64,000 nt of DNA from Clostridia bacterium (GCA_017536205.1 JAFXHX010000004.1:124001-188000), one strand, 5' to 3'. Shown: positions 34,293-44,246, numbered from the stretch's first letter. Program-made: numbers and translations. Notes: generated by a model from the sequence alone, not told the origin.

Positions 34293-35288
34293 ATGAAAAA
34301 CAAAAAATCCTTTATAAATAATAACGTAATAAAACTAGTTTTGGTTATGGTAATAGCGCTATCTTCATTTTCGCTTTTTGCCTGCAAAGAAGAAGAGCCC
34401 GTTATAACTTCGAGTATTACGGTTTCGCCTTATTATGAGCAAGCAATAAATCAAGTAAGTTCACAAGTTTATTTTACAGTTGAACTCACTGAAGAAAACC
34501 CCAACCAAACGATTACTTTGCCCACAAGTTTTTTATTTGGTTACCCAAAATTGAAAACGGAATATTGTTTAGAAAGAATAAGTGAAAAAGGGCGTGAAGA
34601 AGTTTATATAAAAGATACAGATATAGATGATATTCAAGATTATTATAAAATTGAAAAAGCAATTAGTTACTATATTGAAAATAACGAAGGTGAGTTAGAA
34701 GAAATTAGTAATAGTGCTAGAACTAACACTATGCACAATTACTCTGACACTATTGATTCAACAAGTATCGATTATTCAACGCATTTAAACGAACAAACGA
34801 AAAAGCACGTTGTAAAATACACAGTAGACAAATCGAAGTTTCCAGAAATATACGGCAATGCACCTTACGAAAATCGATATATCAATTATTCACTTACGGT
34901 TTTAATGGAAGATAACTCTGGTGATAAAGAAATTGATTTTGTAATTGACGGTGCAACTCAAGTAAAGAACTTTTTCTATGATTCTAGAGCACATTATACG
35001 CGCGATTTAAAAAACTATATTTATGAAAAAGATAAATCTTCAACATATGAAACAATAAAAGTTAGCGCAATCGACAAAGAAACGGGCGTTGTTTTGACAG
35101 ATAATCTAGTAGGAAGAGCAGTTAGAGTCGAGTCTAAAAAGATTTCAGACGATATGTCATTCAACGATTATATAGGTGCTGATAGTTTTGCAAATGGTTT
35201 ATATATTGTTCATTTATATTATGAAGGTAGTGAAACGCACAAGTATAAATTAGAATACGTTTACTTATACGTTTACGAAAGTTTATAA
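34293..35288 (+). CDS. Putative lipoprotein, unknown function
   Basis: 331 aa with a lipoprotein signal peptide: charged start, hydrophobic helix and the lipobox LFAC, with Cys31 the lipidation site. The rest is predicted extracytoplasmic, rich in acidic residues, Tyr and Ser, with no recognised domain. Base composition is more AT-rich than the flanking pyrH and frr genes. It is followed after 76 bases by the Gly-Asn-rich secreted protein, with which it probably forms a surface module inserted between pyrH and frr. No function can be given. Confidence 0.75.
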   Translation: MKNKKSFINNNVIKLVLVMVIALSSFSLFACKEEEPVITSSITVSPYYEQAINQVSSQVYFTVELTEENPNQTITLPTSFLFGYPKLKTEYCLERISEKGREEVYIKDTDIDDIQDYYKIEKAISYYIENNEGELEEISNSARTNTMHNYSDTIDSTSIDYSTHLNEQTKKHVVKYTVDKSKFPEIYGNAPYENRYINYSLTVLMEDNSGDKEIDFVIDGATQVKNFFYDSRAHYTRDLKNYIYEKDKSSTYETIKVSAIDKETGVVLTDNLVGRAVRVESKKISDDMSFNDYIGADSFANGLYIVHLYYEGSETHKYKLEYVYLYVYESL

Positions 35289-35364
35289 TTAAAAATTAAA
35301 TACAAAAGCCAACGATATTAAAATACTAAAGAATATAAATAAAACCATAAAGGAAGGTAATTTT

Positions 35365-38300
35365 ATGAAAAAAAGTATTTTAGTAATAGCGTTGGCTTTT
35401 ATTATGCTTTTTAGCGCCATTTTTGGCGTTAGTAACTTGCAAATTGCCAAGGCAGATACAACCACCGAAACGCTTGAACAAAAAATAGAGCGTTTAACTT
35501 CAAGCGATATTATTGATGGTGAAACACATACATATACAGATACTGTCACGGGTGAAGATATTACCACACAATTAACAATTCAGCAATTTGCAGAGAATTA
35601 TAACAAAGAAAGTGGTTACACATCTAATGATTTAACAAATATCTTACCTAAAATTATACCTATGGAATTATTACGCACAGACGGCGTCTATTATCACGTG
35701 GGTAAAGAATATGCTTTTTTTATGGAGACACAACCCACTTATATAGATGATTATATTGGAAATAAAGAGAAAAGTTCTAACATTTTAATAATTGATTATA
35801 ATGTAGAGTTGGCAAAGGATTCAATTAGTGGTATAGAAATTAAACACAAGCCGATGTTTGAGCTTACGCCACTAGTTCTAATAAATATAAACTCACAAGA
35901 AGTTGACAACGTGGTTAGTATTACAAAAATTGTTTCGGGTAGCGAAACTATTAAATTAAAAAACCTTTCTATTGCAGTAAGAATAGAAAATGTTAATGAG
36001 GCGAACATAGGAGATGTGAATTATATTAGAACTAAAGATAACGGTGGAGTGATTGAAGATATTGAATATGATATTTATCCTGATATAGATTATGAAGGAA
36101 GTCTTACTTATAGTGGTTGGGATATTGCGGGATTTACTCTCTCTATTGTATCGCTCGCTACTTCAGTAGTGCCTGTGGTGGGTGGGGCGGTTAGCGCAGT
36201 TACCGGTGTTTGTTCTTTGGCATGCAGTACAATTGCCAGTCTAGATAATTTTAGTGCTAATAATGAAGAAAATATTATTCTTATAAATAATGCAGTGCGT
36301 TTAAAAGATGATGAGTATAAAATAAACAACGAAATCAATTATAATAGAAAAGATATACAAGATAATTATGAGAATTACGTTAGAGATTTTGTTTTTGGTA
36401 TAAATGAAGGGGCAGAGTTTTCACCATTAAGTGGGGATATTAATGATTATAAGTACGCAGCGAATATTAAACTTAATATAACAAATAGTAGCACAATTGA
36501 GAATATGAGGGTGTCTTATGGTGTTGCTTTTACAATCGACTATGGCGGTAGTATTGTTGCGTGTTCTGCAGACAATGAGTTAAGTATTGTTGAACAAATT
36601 GAAGAAGGTGGCGATTTAAGCGAAGCAATATTTGCTATTGGAAAAGTATATGATTATTATGAAACGGAAACCAAAACCTTACCAGAAAAACCTGCAAGTA
36701 ATCAAAGCGCTGAAAATAATACCTACATATTAGATAATTCCGTTATAGATTGCTTTGAGTTTAAACCTCAAATAGAAATTAGAAATGACGTTTATCAATA
36801 TGAATACGGGCGATATAGGTTTAACGTTAGCAATAAAAACTCAAACAATATTGGTGCAATGCTATTTAAAAAGACTCATAACGGTGAGCATATAGATTTG
36901 CAAGAATTAAGAAATCTATCGCTTTCTGAACTTGTTTCACACGAGCATTTTATAAAAAACGTTATTATAAGTACAGACAATAGTTTTACGCATAACTTTG
37001 CAGAGCAAACTGCCTGTCAGGTAGTAGGTTGCAATAATAATGATTGTTCTAACACCTATTACGTTGTTTACTATATTTACGGTAATAACCAAGATATACA
37101 CGTTCCGTTTAATGCGAATTACGAATATTTGCCCACGAGTTTAACGTTGTTAAACAATACTCAACTTACGGTAAAAAACAATAAAGCGTTGCGTTATGCT
37201 TACACGCCTATTGCAACCACAAACTGCAAAATAACTTTAAATAATGAAAACGTTAATATTTTAATAACTAATTTGCAAACTGGCGAAAGTCAAACGTTTG
37301 AAGGTGGAAAAGCAGAATATTTATTTGTTGCTAGTGTGCCGTATTATATAACTTTTATAACTAATAGTAGCGAAAGTGGTGAGCAAAACATAACTGCTAG
37401 CGCTATATTTAACACACAAATATACTCTTCTACGCAAGAAGCAGAAAGTTACGCTTTATTACTTGGTGGCGAAACTAAAGTGTTTAAGTTTATACCAAGT
37501 ATTACAGGCAAATATATAGTTAACAGTTCGGTTATAGATAGTACTTGGTATGATATTAACGGCAACGTTGTAATTAAAGACATACAAGCTTCTCAAAACG
37601 AAGAAGCGTATAACACGGTTCAATTAACAGGTGGGTACGAATATTTTTTAAGCGTTAAAAATACTAGTGAATTAGAAGAAAGTTTTAACGTTTATATGGT
37701 TGAAGGCGAAAAGGTTTTAAGCGTTTCGGTTGATATTTCGCAAGGTCAATACATTATTGCAATAAGCAACAATATAGGGTTATTATACAACTTAACTATT
37801 AACATAAACGGTAGTGAAATAACCATGAACGGTTTAGATACTAGCATATATTATTACTATTTAACCGACGTACGCCCAGTTGACGGAAAAATAGAAATAG
37901 TTGCTAGTGCTTCTTTTTCAGACGGTAACAACGGTTATAAAATTACGTCAAACGCAGTAACAGAAACTTTTGTAACCAAAACGTTAAGCGACACTAGTTT
38001 TACTGAAGAAAATATTATTATTGAAATGCAAGCGTTGCAAACCGCCAAGCAAATAACCATACCAACTGGCGTAAACGCATTAAACCTTTATGGTAATACA
38101 GAAATAAACAACATTAGTTTTGTTATTTCAAGTTCAACGTCACCGTTAATAATTAACTTTAACCAAACTAATGCAGAAGCCATTAAATTAACTGCGCCTG
38201 CATACACTAGTTTGTTTACGTCTTCACGCGAGTTGATTATTAATGTTTTAGGAACTGTTGAATTGTGTGGTGGTAACGGTGTTGATAACGGTATTTTTAC

Positions 38301-39204
38301 ACAAATTAGTGGTATGAATGCCTTTCAAATTACTAACAAAGCGTTAACGTTAAACGGAAGTGGAAGCATTAAAATAATGGGTGGTAACGGTGGAAACGGC
38401 ATTAAAAAAACTTCGGTTATAGATGATAGCAGTTATGCTGGTAACGGCGGTGCTGCAATTTATGCAAAAGCTTTAACAATTAACGTTATTAAAGCAGAAA
38501 TATTTGGTGGTAACGGTGGTAACGGACAAAATGGTACTGTGGGTACTAACGGCGTAAACGGCGCAAGTAGTGGTGCATCGGGTACCAACGGCGAAAATGG
38601 TGGCTTTGGTGTAGACGGTGGAATAAGTGGTTACGGCGTTTGGCTTACTAACGGAAGTTGCGTTATTAACGCTTACGACCTTACCGTTAAAGCAGGCAAA
38701 GGCGGAAACGGTGGTAACGGTGGAAACGGTGGTAACGGCGGTAACGGAGCATCGAACACTGGAATGTTTGGTGGCGCTGGTGGTAACGGCGGTAACGGTG
38801 GCAACGGCGGTAAAGGTGGCGATAGTGGCATGGCAACCAAAAACATTTTCATTAATACTAGTGCGGGCAGTATAATTAACAATTCGGGTAGAGATGCAGA
38901 AGTTGAGTTTGTGAATATGCTTAACGGTTACGGTGTAGACGATGTTGCCGGCGTTGGTGGGCTTGGTGGCTCTGCAGGTGCTGGTGGCGAAGGTGGTTGG
39001 TTTAGTAGTGACGGAACACCTGGCGCTCCAGGAACTAACGGTGACCCTGGTCGTCAATATACTAACGCTACAACTCAAACTGCTAGCGCATATTCGTTAA
39101 GAAACGTTAGCGAAGAAGATAAGCGCAAACAAAAAGAAGAAGAGTATATTTTATATTATCTTGGCGAAGAACTTGCTTATGAACTTTATGGAATAACACC
39201 TTAA
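35365..39204 (+). CDS. Large secreted Gly-Asn-rich repeat protein
   Basis: 1279 aa, with a signal peptide ending near LQIAKA. A hydrophobic stretch at about residues 255-285 (SVVPVVGGAVSAVTGVCSLA) could be a membrane or pore-like segment. Residues about 600-900 contain beta-rich Ig-like or pre-peptidase-like segments. Residues about 1010-1230 are a GGN/GNG repeat region, densest at 1113-1153, similar in style to PGRS and other polyglycine-II-forming proteins. The C-terminus is charged (EEDKRKQKEEE) with no sorting signal. A GGAAGG ribosome binding site precedes the ATG. Homologues are not recognised beyond low-complexity similarity; the role is probably adhesion or surface-matrix. Confidence 0.7.
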   Translation: MKKSILVIALAFIMLFSAIFGVSNLQIAKADTTTETLEQKIERLTSSDIIDGETHTYTDTVTGEDITTQLTIQQFAENYNKESGYTSNDLTNILPKIIPMELLRTDGVYYHVGKEYAFFMETQPTYIDDYIGNKEKSSNILIIDYNVELAKDSISGIEIKHKPMFELTPLVLININSQEVDNVVSITKIVSGSETIKLKNLSIAVRIENVNEANIGDVNYIRTKDNGGVIEDIEYDIYPDIDYEGSLTYSGWDIAGFTLSIVSLATSVVPVVGGAVSAVTGVCSLACSTIASLDNFSANNEENIILINNAVRLKDDEYKINNEINYNRKDIQDNYENYVRDFVFGINEGAEFSPLSGDINDYKYAANIKLNITNSSTIENMRVSYGVAFTIDYGGSIVACSADNELSIVEQIEEGGDLSEAIFAIGKVYDYYETETKTLPEKPASNQSAENNTYILDNSVIDCFEFKPQIEIRNDVYQYEYGRYRFNVSNKNSNNIGAMLFKKTHNGEHIDLQELRNLSLSELVSHEHFIKNVIISTDNSFTHNFAEQTACQVVGCNNNDCSNTYYVVYYIYGNNQDIHVPFNANYEYLPTSLTLLNNTQLTVKNNKALRYAYTPIATTNCKITLNNENVNILITNLQTGESQTFEGGKAEYLFVASVPYYITFITNSSESGEQNITASAIFNTQIYSSTQEAESYALLLGGETKVFKFIPSITGKYIVNSSVIDSTWYDINGNVVIKDIQASQNEEAYNTVQLTGGYEYFLSVKNTSELEESFNVYMVEGEKVLSVSVDISQGQYIIAISNNIGLLYNLTININGSEITMNGLDTSIYYYYLTDVRPVDGKIEIVASASFSDGNNGYKITSNAVTETFVTKTLSDTSFTEENIIIEMQALQTAKQITIPTGVNALNLYGNTEINNISFVISSSTSPLIINFNQTNAEAIKLTAPAYTSLFTSSRELIINVLGTVELCGGNGVDNGIFTQISGMNAFQITNKALTLNGSGSIKIMGGNGGNGIKKTSVIDDSSYAGNGGAAIYAKALTINVIKAEIFGGNGGNGQNGTVGTNGVNGASSGASGTNGENGGFGVDGGISGYGVWLTNGSCVINAYDLTVKAGKGGNGGNGGNGGNGGNGASNTGMFGGAGGNGGNGGNGGKGGDSGMATKNIFINTSAGSIINNSGRDAEVEFVNMLNGYGVDDVAGVGGLGGSAGAGGEGGWFSSDGTPGAPGTNGDPGRQYTNATTQTASAYSLRNVSEEDKRKQKEEEYILYYLGEELAYELYGITP

Positions 39205-39470
39205 TTTTAAGAACATAAAAAAGCACCGTTTTCGGTGCTTTTTTATTCCGTTATAAGCGTCGCGATAGTGCGTTTCTGCTTCAAAGTTACGACCCCGATG
39301 ACCACAAAGGTCAATTGTGTCCGTACCTTTTCACGAGCCTTCTCTCGCTCGCTTCTAACGTCTTAAAATATCACTTGCTACAACAAATCAAAAACTAACG
39401 TCTTAAAATACCACTTTATACAACTAAAAAGGTCTATCGTGTCTGTACCTTTTTGCAAGCCCTATTATTT
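39204..39470 (+). repeat. Hairpin-rich dispersed element, copy B
   Basis: Begins ATTTTAAGAAC, contains the terminator at 39217-39246, then CCGTTATAAGCGTCG, GTTTCTGCTTC, GATGACCACAAAGGTC, CACGAGCCTTCTC and CTTCTAACGTCTTAAAAT (right end 39369), followed by a second partial unit with TAACGTCTTAAAATACCACT. Same orientation as copies A and C. Confidence 0.75.
39217..39246 (+). terminator. Terminator inside repeat B
   Basis: AAAAAAGCACCG / CGGTGCTTTTTT hairpin, directly after the Gly-rich protein gene. Confidence 0.9.
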
Positions 39471-39514
39471 TAATTAAGAATAAAAGTATTAAATAAACAA
39501 AAACTAAAAATATC

Positions 39515-39543
39515 TTTACAAAAGTTTAACTTTATAATACAAT
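39515..39543 (+). promoter_or_regulatory. Promoter of the frr-uppS-cdsA operon
   Basis: TTTACA (39515-39520), 17-bp spacer, TACAAT (39538-39543); AAGGAG ribosome binding site before frr. This gives frr a promoter independent of pyrH. Confidence 0.65.
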
Positions 39544-39573
39544 AGTAATATACAAAATATTAAGGAGTATATT

Positions 39574-40149
39574 ATGGCTATTGATTTAGAAACTTTAGAA
39601 ATGATGGAACTTGAATGTGAAGAACGCATGCTTAAATCGCTCGACGTTTTAAAGGCAGAAGTTTTGCAAGTTCGCGCGGGCAGAGCAAATCCACACATTT
39701 TAGATAAAATACAATTAGAAGCGTACGGCGGAATGAGCCCCATTAACCAAATAGGCAACATTTCGGTTGTAGACGCTCAATGTTTAATGATTTCGCCTTG
39801 GGACAAATCGCTACTTAAATCGGTTGAAAAGGCAATTCAACTTTCTAACATAGGCATTAACCCCACTAACGACGGTAACGTTATTAGGCTTGTTTTCCCT
39901 ATGCTTACCGACGAGCGCAGGCGTGAAATAGTTAAGCAAGTTAAAAAAATGGGTGAAGACGGCAAGGTTGCAATTAGAAATATTCGCCGTGACGGGCTTG
40001 ACGGGTTTAAAAAACTTAAAACCGCAAAAGAAATAACCGAAGACCAGTATGCTGAATACGAATCGGCTATTGAAAAACTTACCCAAAAAACCGTTGAAGC
40101 AATCGATAAAGTTATTGCCGATAAAGAAAAGGAACTTTTAACCGTTTAA
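39574..40149 (+). CDS. frr: Ribosome recycling factor
   Basis: Splits post-termination ribosomes together with EF-G. Family signatures are VRAGRANPHILD (residues 31-42), YGGMSPINQIGNISV and the C-terminal IRNIRRDGLDGFKKL. Length 191 aa is slightly above the usual 185. uppS starts one base after its stop. Confidence 0.97.
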   Translation: MAIDLETLEMMELECEERMLKSLDVLKAEVLQVRAGRANPHILDKIQLEAYGGMSPINQIGNISVVDAQCLMISPWDKSLLKSVEKAIQLSNIGINPTNDGNVIRLVFPMLTDERRREIVKQVKKMGEDGKVAIRNIRRDGLDGFKKLKTAKEITEDQYAEYESAIEKLTQKTVEAIDKVIADKEKELLTV

Positions 40150-40150
40150 T

Positions 40151-40834
40151 ATGGAAAAAATTATACCGCGCCACGTTGGCTTTATAATGGACGGAAACGG
40201 ACGTTGGGCTAAAAAGCGTGGCATGCCCAGAAACTTTGGGCATAAAAAAGGGGCAGACAACGTTGAAAAAGTTGTTTCCCATTGTTTTGAAAAAGGCGTT
40301 GAGTGTATTTCGCTCTACGCTTTTTCTACTGAAAACTGGGGGCGTCCCGAAGAAGAAGTTTCTAAAATAATGGAACTTTTTTACGACTTTTTACTAAAAT
40401 ACACTAAAACGCTTACCGATAACGGCATTAGGCTTAAAATATCGGGCGATAAAACCAAACTTTCTAAAAAGTTAATCGACCTTGCAGAAAGCAGAGAAGA
40501 ACTTACCAAAAACTATAAAAAGGTTTTAAACTTAGCAATAAACTACGGTAGCAGGCAAGAACTTACTAGCGCCGTTAATACCCTTATTGCTAGTGGCAAA
40601 ACTTCAGTTACCGAAGAAGACGTTAAAAGCGCGTTATACACCTTTGACCTTCCCGATATCGACCTTGTTATAAGAACTAGTGGCGAATCGCGCCTTTCTA
40701 ACTTCTTTTTATGGCAGTCGGCTTATGCAGAACTGTATTTCACGCCCGTTTTGTGGCCCGACCTTTCTTCAAGTGATATAGACGAAGCGTTTAGTTGGTA
40801 CGAAAGCAGAAATAGGAGATTTGGAAAACTATAA
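40151..40834 (+). CDS. uppS: Undecaprenyl diphosphate synthase
   Basis: Cis-prenyltransferase making the C55 lipid carrier for cell-wall synthesis. The catalytic FIMDGNGRWAKKRG (residues 12-25), SLYAFSTENWGRP and the C-terminal DLVIRTSGESRLSNFF are complete. Length 227 aa is normal for the short form. Its stop overlaps the start of cdsA. Confidence 0.97.
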   Translation: MEKIIPRHVGFIMDGNGRWAKKRGMPRNFGHKKGADNVEKVVSHCFEKGVECISLYAFSTENWGRPEEEVSKIMELFYDFLLKYTKTLTDNGIRLKISGDKTKLSKKLIDLAESREELTKNYKKVLNLAINYGSRQELTSAVNTLIASGKTSVTEEDVKSALYTFDLPDIDLVIRTSGESRLSNFFLWQSAYAELYFTPVLWPDLSSSDIDEAFSWYESRNRRFGKL

Positions 40835-41688
40835 TGAAACAACGCATATTTTCAGGCATTTTCGTGGTGGCAACGGTAGTTATTGCCTTTTTATCACGCC
40901 TTATAGACGTTAGGCTGTTCGACGTTTTCGCAATGGCGCTATCGTTATTTTCAACGCTTGAACTAATTAAAATTATGGGTGATAGAGTTACGCCACTTCA
41001 AAAATGGCTTGCAATAATCTTTCCACTCACAATTTTCCCCATTGCCGTGTTCTTGCGCTTATTTGCGCTAGTTTACGCAGTTGCTTACTTTTTATTAGCG
41101 CTTATTTTAACGGTTACCACGTTCAAGCAAAAAATAGTTGACGGCAAGCCCGAGCCCATTGATTTTAGTGGGTTTGGAACGCTACTTTTACTCTTGTTTT
41201 ACCCAACCGTTCCCTTCACGTTTTTAACGCTTATTAACGGAACGTTAACCCTTTCAACCTTTGCGCTTTTATCGGTTGTGGTTATAAGTATGGCAAGCGA
41301 TATTTTAGCGTATTTATTCGGCTCGCTTTTAAAAGGCAAACAACTTGCAAGCGCTATAAGCCCTAAAAAAACGCTTAGTGGTTTTATTGCGGGTATTATA
41401 GGCTCGGCTTTAACGTCGGTTGCCCTTTACTACGTTTGCGTGGCGTTTGGCTATAACCCGTTTTTCGGTTTAGAAACGTTTAGCGTTATATTCTTCCTTG
41501 TAATAACGGGCGTGTTCTTTGGCTTAACCAGTCAAGTTGGCGACCTTTTTGAAAGCGCAATTAAGCGCGCGTTACTCGTTAAAGATACGGGCACGCTTAT
41601 ACCTGGGCACGGTGGGCTTTTAGATAGGGCAGATAGTTTTGTTTTCACTGCCGTTGCCGTTTATATGATTTATTCATTTTTAGGTTAA
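40834..41688 (+). CDS. cdsA: Phosphatidate cytidylyltransferase
   Basis: Membrane enzyme making CDP-diacylglycerol, the precursor of phosphatidylglycerol and cardiolipin. About eight hydrophobic helices are visible. The family signature is KDTGTLIPGHGGLLDRADSF near the C-terminus, and SAISPKKTLSGFIAG is also conserved. Length 284 aa. It is coupled to uppS (ATG overlapping the TAA). Confidence 0.95.
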   Translation: MKQRIFSGIFVVATVVIAFLSRLIDVRLFDVFAMALSLFSTLELIKIMGDRVTPLQKWLAIIFPLTIFPIAVFLRLFALVYAVAYFLLALILTVTTFKQKIVDGKPEPIDFSGFGTLLLLLFYPTVPFTFLTLINGTLTLSTFALLSVVVISMASDILAYLFGSLLKGKQLASAISPKKTLSGFIAGIIGSALTSVALYYVCVAFGYNPFFGLETFSVIFFLVITGVFFGLTSQVGDLFESAIKRALLVKDTGTLIPGHGGLLDRADSFVFTAVAVYMIYSFLG

Positions 41689-41696
41689 AATTAGGA

Positions 41697-41702
41697 TATA
41701 AT
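41697..41702 (+). promoter_or_regulatory. -10 box of dxr, leaderless configuration
   Basis: TATAAT, six bases, then the dxr ATG; no ribosome binding site. The -35 region is weak. It lies just after the cdsA stop, so dxr may also be reached by read-through. Confidence 0.6.
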
Positions 41703-41708
41703 ATTTAT

Positions 41709-42854
41709 ATGAAAAAAATAGCACTACTCGGCAGTACCGGCTCGATAGGCAGGCAAGTTCTTGAAATCGTTGACCGTTACCCCGAAAAATATAAAATCGT
41801 TTCAATGTCGGCTGGCTCTAACGCAAGCCTTTTTGAAGCGCAATTAAACAAATATAAACCGAGTATTGCAACCTTTTCGTGCGCCGAAAAAGTTCACGAA
41901 ATTAAAGAAGTTCCCACCGAAACCACCCTTTATTACGGTGAAAACTCGCTTATTCACGCAGTTACGCCCGAGTGCGACGTTGTTTTCGACGCCGTTATGG
42001 GCTACGCTGGGCTAAACGCAGTAAAACACGCAATCGCCCTAAAAAAACCCGTTGCGCTTGCTAATAAAGAAACGCTAGTTGCAGGTGGCGGGCTAATTAT
42101 GCCTATGGCAAGTAACGCTGGGGTAGATATTATTCCCGTCGATAGCGAGCACTCTGCAATTTGGCAGTCGTTAGAGTTTGGAAAAAGAAAAGACTTTAAA
42201 AAAATTATAATAACGGCGTCTGGCGGGGCGTTTAGAAACACGCCTATAAACGACCTTAACTCAGTTACGGCAGAAGATGCTCTTAAACACCCCAATTGGC
42301 AAATGGGCGCAAAAATTACTATCGACTGCGCCACAATGGTAAACAAGGGCTTTGAAGTTATTGAAGCAATGTGGCTTTTCAGTGCAAAGCGTAGCGATAT
42401 CGAAGTTGTTATTCACCCCGAAAGCGTTATTCACTCTATGGTAGAATACAGCGACGGGGCAGTCATTTCGCAAATGGGAACGCCTTCTATGCTCGTTCCT
42501 ATATCGCTTGCGTTATCTTACCCCGAAAGGTTAGAAACGGGCGCAAAACCCCTTTCTTTTAAAAATACTTCGCTCACGTTTAAAGAACTTGACCTTAATA
42601 GATACCCGTGCTTTGCCCTTTGCGATAAGGCAATTTCGCTAGGTGGAGTTTACCCGTGTGCGTTTAGCGCCGCCGATGAAGAAGCGGTTAAACTCTTTTT
42701 ACAAAACAAAATTACTTACCCCGATATTTATAGGCTTATTGAAAGTGCGCTTGAAAAAAACCAAAACGCGCCCCTTTCGTTTGAAAGCCTAGAACTTACC
42801 GATAAACTTGCGCGCGCCACCGTGCTTGACGAGTATAGGAGAATAAAATGTTAA
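41709..42854 (+). CDS. dxr: 1-deoxy-D-xylulose 5-phosphate reductoisomerase
   Basis: Second enzyme of the MEP isoprenoid pathway. The NADPH site LLGSTGSIGRQVLE is at the N-terminus; the metal/substrate motif PVDSEHSAIWQ, ASGGAFRNTP and HPNWQMGAKITIDCATM are complete. Length 381 aa is normal. A -10 box lies six bases upstream of the ATG without a ribosome binding site. It overlaps rseP by seven bases. Confidence 0.97.
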   Translation: MKKIALLGSTGSIGRQVLEIVDRYPEKYKIVSMSAGSNASLFEAQLNKYKPSIATFSCAEKVHEIKEVPTETTLYYGENSLIHAVTPECDVVFDAVMGYAGLNAVKHAIALKKPVALANKETLVAGGGLIMPMASNAGVDIIPVDSEHSAIWQSLEFGKRKDFKKIIITASGGAFRNTPINDLNSVTAEDALKHPNWQMGAKITIDCATMVNKGFEVIEAMWLFSAKRSDIEVVIHPESVIHSMVEYSDGAVISQMGTPSMLVPISLALSYPERLETGAKPLSFKNTSLTFKELDLNRYPCFALCDKAISLGGVYPCAFSAADEEAVKLFLQNKITYPDIYRLIESALEKNQNAPLSFESLELTDKLARATVLDEYRRIKC

Positions 42855-44215
42855 ACCTTTTAGCAATAGACGGCGCGCTTGGCACGGTGCTATCTGTGGT
42901 GCTTGCAATAGCAATACTGCTTATTATGATAACCGTGCACGAGTTCGGTCACTATATAGCGGGCAAGATTTTCGGCTTTAAAATTAACGAGTTCGCAATA
43001 GGTATGGGCCCTGCAATTTTTAAACGCCAAAACAAAAAGACGGGCGAACTTTTTTCTATAAGAATACTTCCCCTTGGCGGTTACTGCGCCTTTGAGGGCG
43101 AAGACGAAAACTCTAACGAAGAAGGTGCATTTAACACCAAAAAACCTTGGCAAAGAATTATCGTTTTGGTGGCGGGCGCACTTTTAAACTTAATACTCGG
43201 CGTGTTTATTTTAACGCTTTCGCTTGGTATTTACGGGCAAATGCTTATTTCCACTTACGATATAAGACCCGAAACCGCCCCCGAATATTCGGGTTATTCG
43301 CTCGTTAACGACGATATTATATTGAAAATAGACGGTAAAAAAGTGTTTATGGCAACCGACCTTGTAGAGTGCCTAAACCAAAAAAGCAAAGGCGACGTTG
43401 TTACCGTAACGGTTAGCGCAAACGGCGAAACGCTCGATAGAAAAGTTAGGCTTCGTAGCGACGTTAATTGCAAAAATATTAGCGACGTTATTCCCGCTTT
43501 CACTGCACTTGGCGTTTCAACTATTGAACGCCTTGATAGCGTTAGCGATAATCTTATTAAGGGAACTTACCTTCTTCGCGTAAACAACGCCACTTCTTAT
43601 GAAGACTGCTCGCGTATATTCACTGCTAGCGATTTAGTTTCGTTTGCACGCACGCATAGCGTTGGCGATACCGTATCTTATTACGTTTTAAAAGGCACCG
43701 AGCCTTATTTAAAAACGGTAACTTTAACCGAGAGTTTAGATGGAAAAACCGATGCCGAAGTTTTACAAGCACTTGATATTTGGCAAACTTCAACGCTACT
43801 TAAATATTCAACGGTAAAACTTAAAAGACCGTTTTTCGAAACGGTAGAGCGTGGTTTTCAATATTCCCTTTCAATAGCAGGAACTATTTTCACAACGCTT
43901 GGCGAACTACTAACGGGCAAACTTGAACTTACCGCTATGGGTGGCCCCGTAACAACTATAACCTTAACGTCAACTGCAATAAAGCAGGGTGGGTTTAACT
44001 TCTTTTTAGAAATGATGGGCTTTATAGGCATTAACCTTGGCGTGTTTAACCTACTTCCTATTCCCGCGCTTGACGGTAGCCGTATCGTGTTTACTTTAAT
44101 TGAGTGGATATTTAAAAAGCCCGTAAACCGCAAGGTTGAAGGAATTATTCACACCGTTGGCTTGCTACTACTTTTAGGTTTTTCAGTTTTAGTCGACGTG
44201 CTTCAATTATTTTAA
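42848..44215 (+). CDS. rseP: Site-2 intramembrane zinc protease RseP (RasP)
   Basis: Cleaves membrane-anchored anti-sigma factors and signal-peptide remnants. The zinc motif HEFGHYIAG lies in the first helix (about residues 31-39) and the third ligand is in NLLPIPALDGSRI near residue 400. The central region is a PDZ domain, apparently with a second degenerate one, giving 455 aa, slightly longer than usual. It ends the uppS-cdsA-dxr-rseP cluster; a terminator follows. Confidence 0.94.
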   Translation: MLNLLAIDGALGTVLSVVLAIAILLIMITVHEFGHYIAGKIFGFKINEFAIGMGPAIFKRQNKKTGELFSIRILPLGGYCAFEGEDENSNEEGAFNTKKPWQRIIVLVAGALLNLILGVFILTLSLGIYGQMLISTYDIRPETAPEYSGYSLVNDDIILKIDGKKVFMATDLVECLNQKSKGDVVTVTVSANGETLDRKVRLRSDVNCKNISDVIPAFTALGVSTIERLDSVSDNLIKGTYLLRVNNATSYEDCSRIFTASDLVSFARTHSVGDTVSYYVLKGTEPYLKTVTLTESLDGKTDAEVLQALDIWQTSTLLKYSTVKLKRPFFETVERGFQYSLSIAGTIFTTLGELLTGKLELTAMGGPVTTITLTSTAIKQGGFNFFLEMMGFIGINLGVFNLLPIPALDGSRIVFTLIEWIFKKPVNRKVEGIIHTVGLLLLLGFSVLVDVLQLF

Positions 44216-44218
44216 ATA

Positions 44219-44234
44219 TTTCATATATATGAAA
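44219..44234. promoter_or_regulatory. 16-bp palindrome, copy 1
   Basis: TTTCATATATATGAAA, a perfect palindrome, identical to the one at 56321-56336 upstream of ylmC. It is four bases after the rseP stop and 72 bases upstream of the small XRE gene. Confidence 0.5.
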
Positions 44235-44246
44235 TCATAGCGTATA

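Noticed and set aside
38473..39078. A 201-aa open frame antisense to the Gly-rich protein
   Set aside because: Low-complexity Thr/Val-rich translation of the GGN repeats; no start signals.
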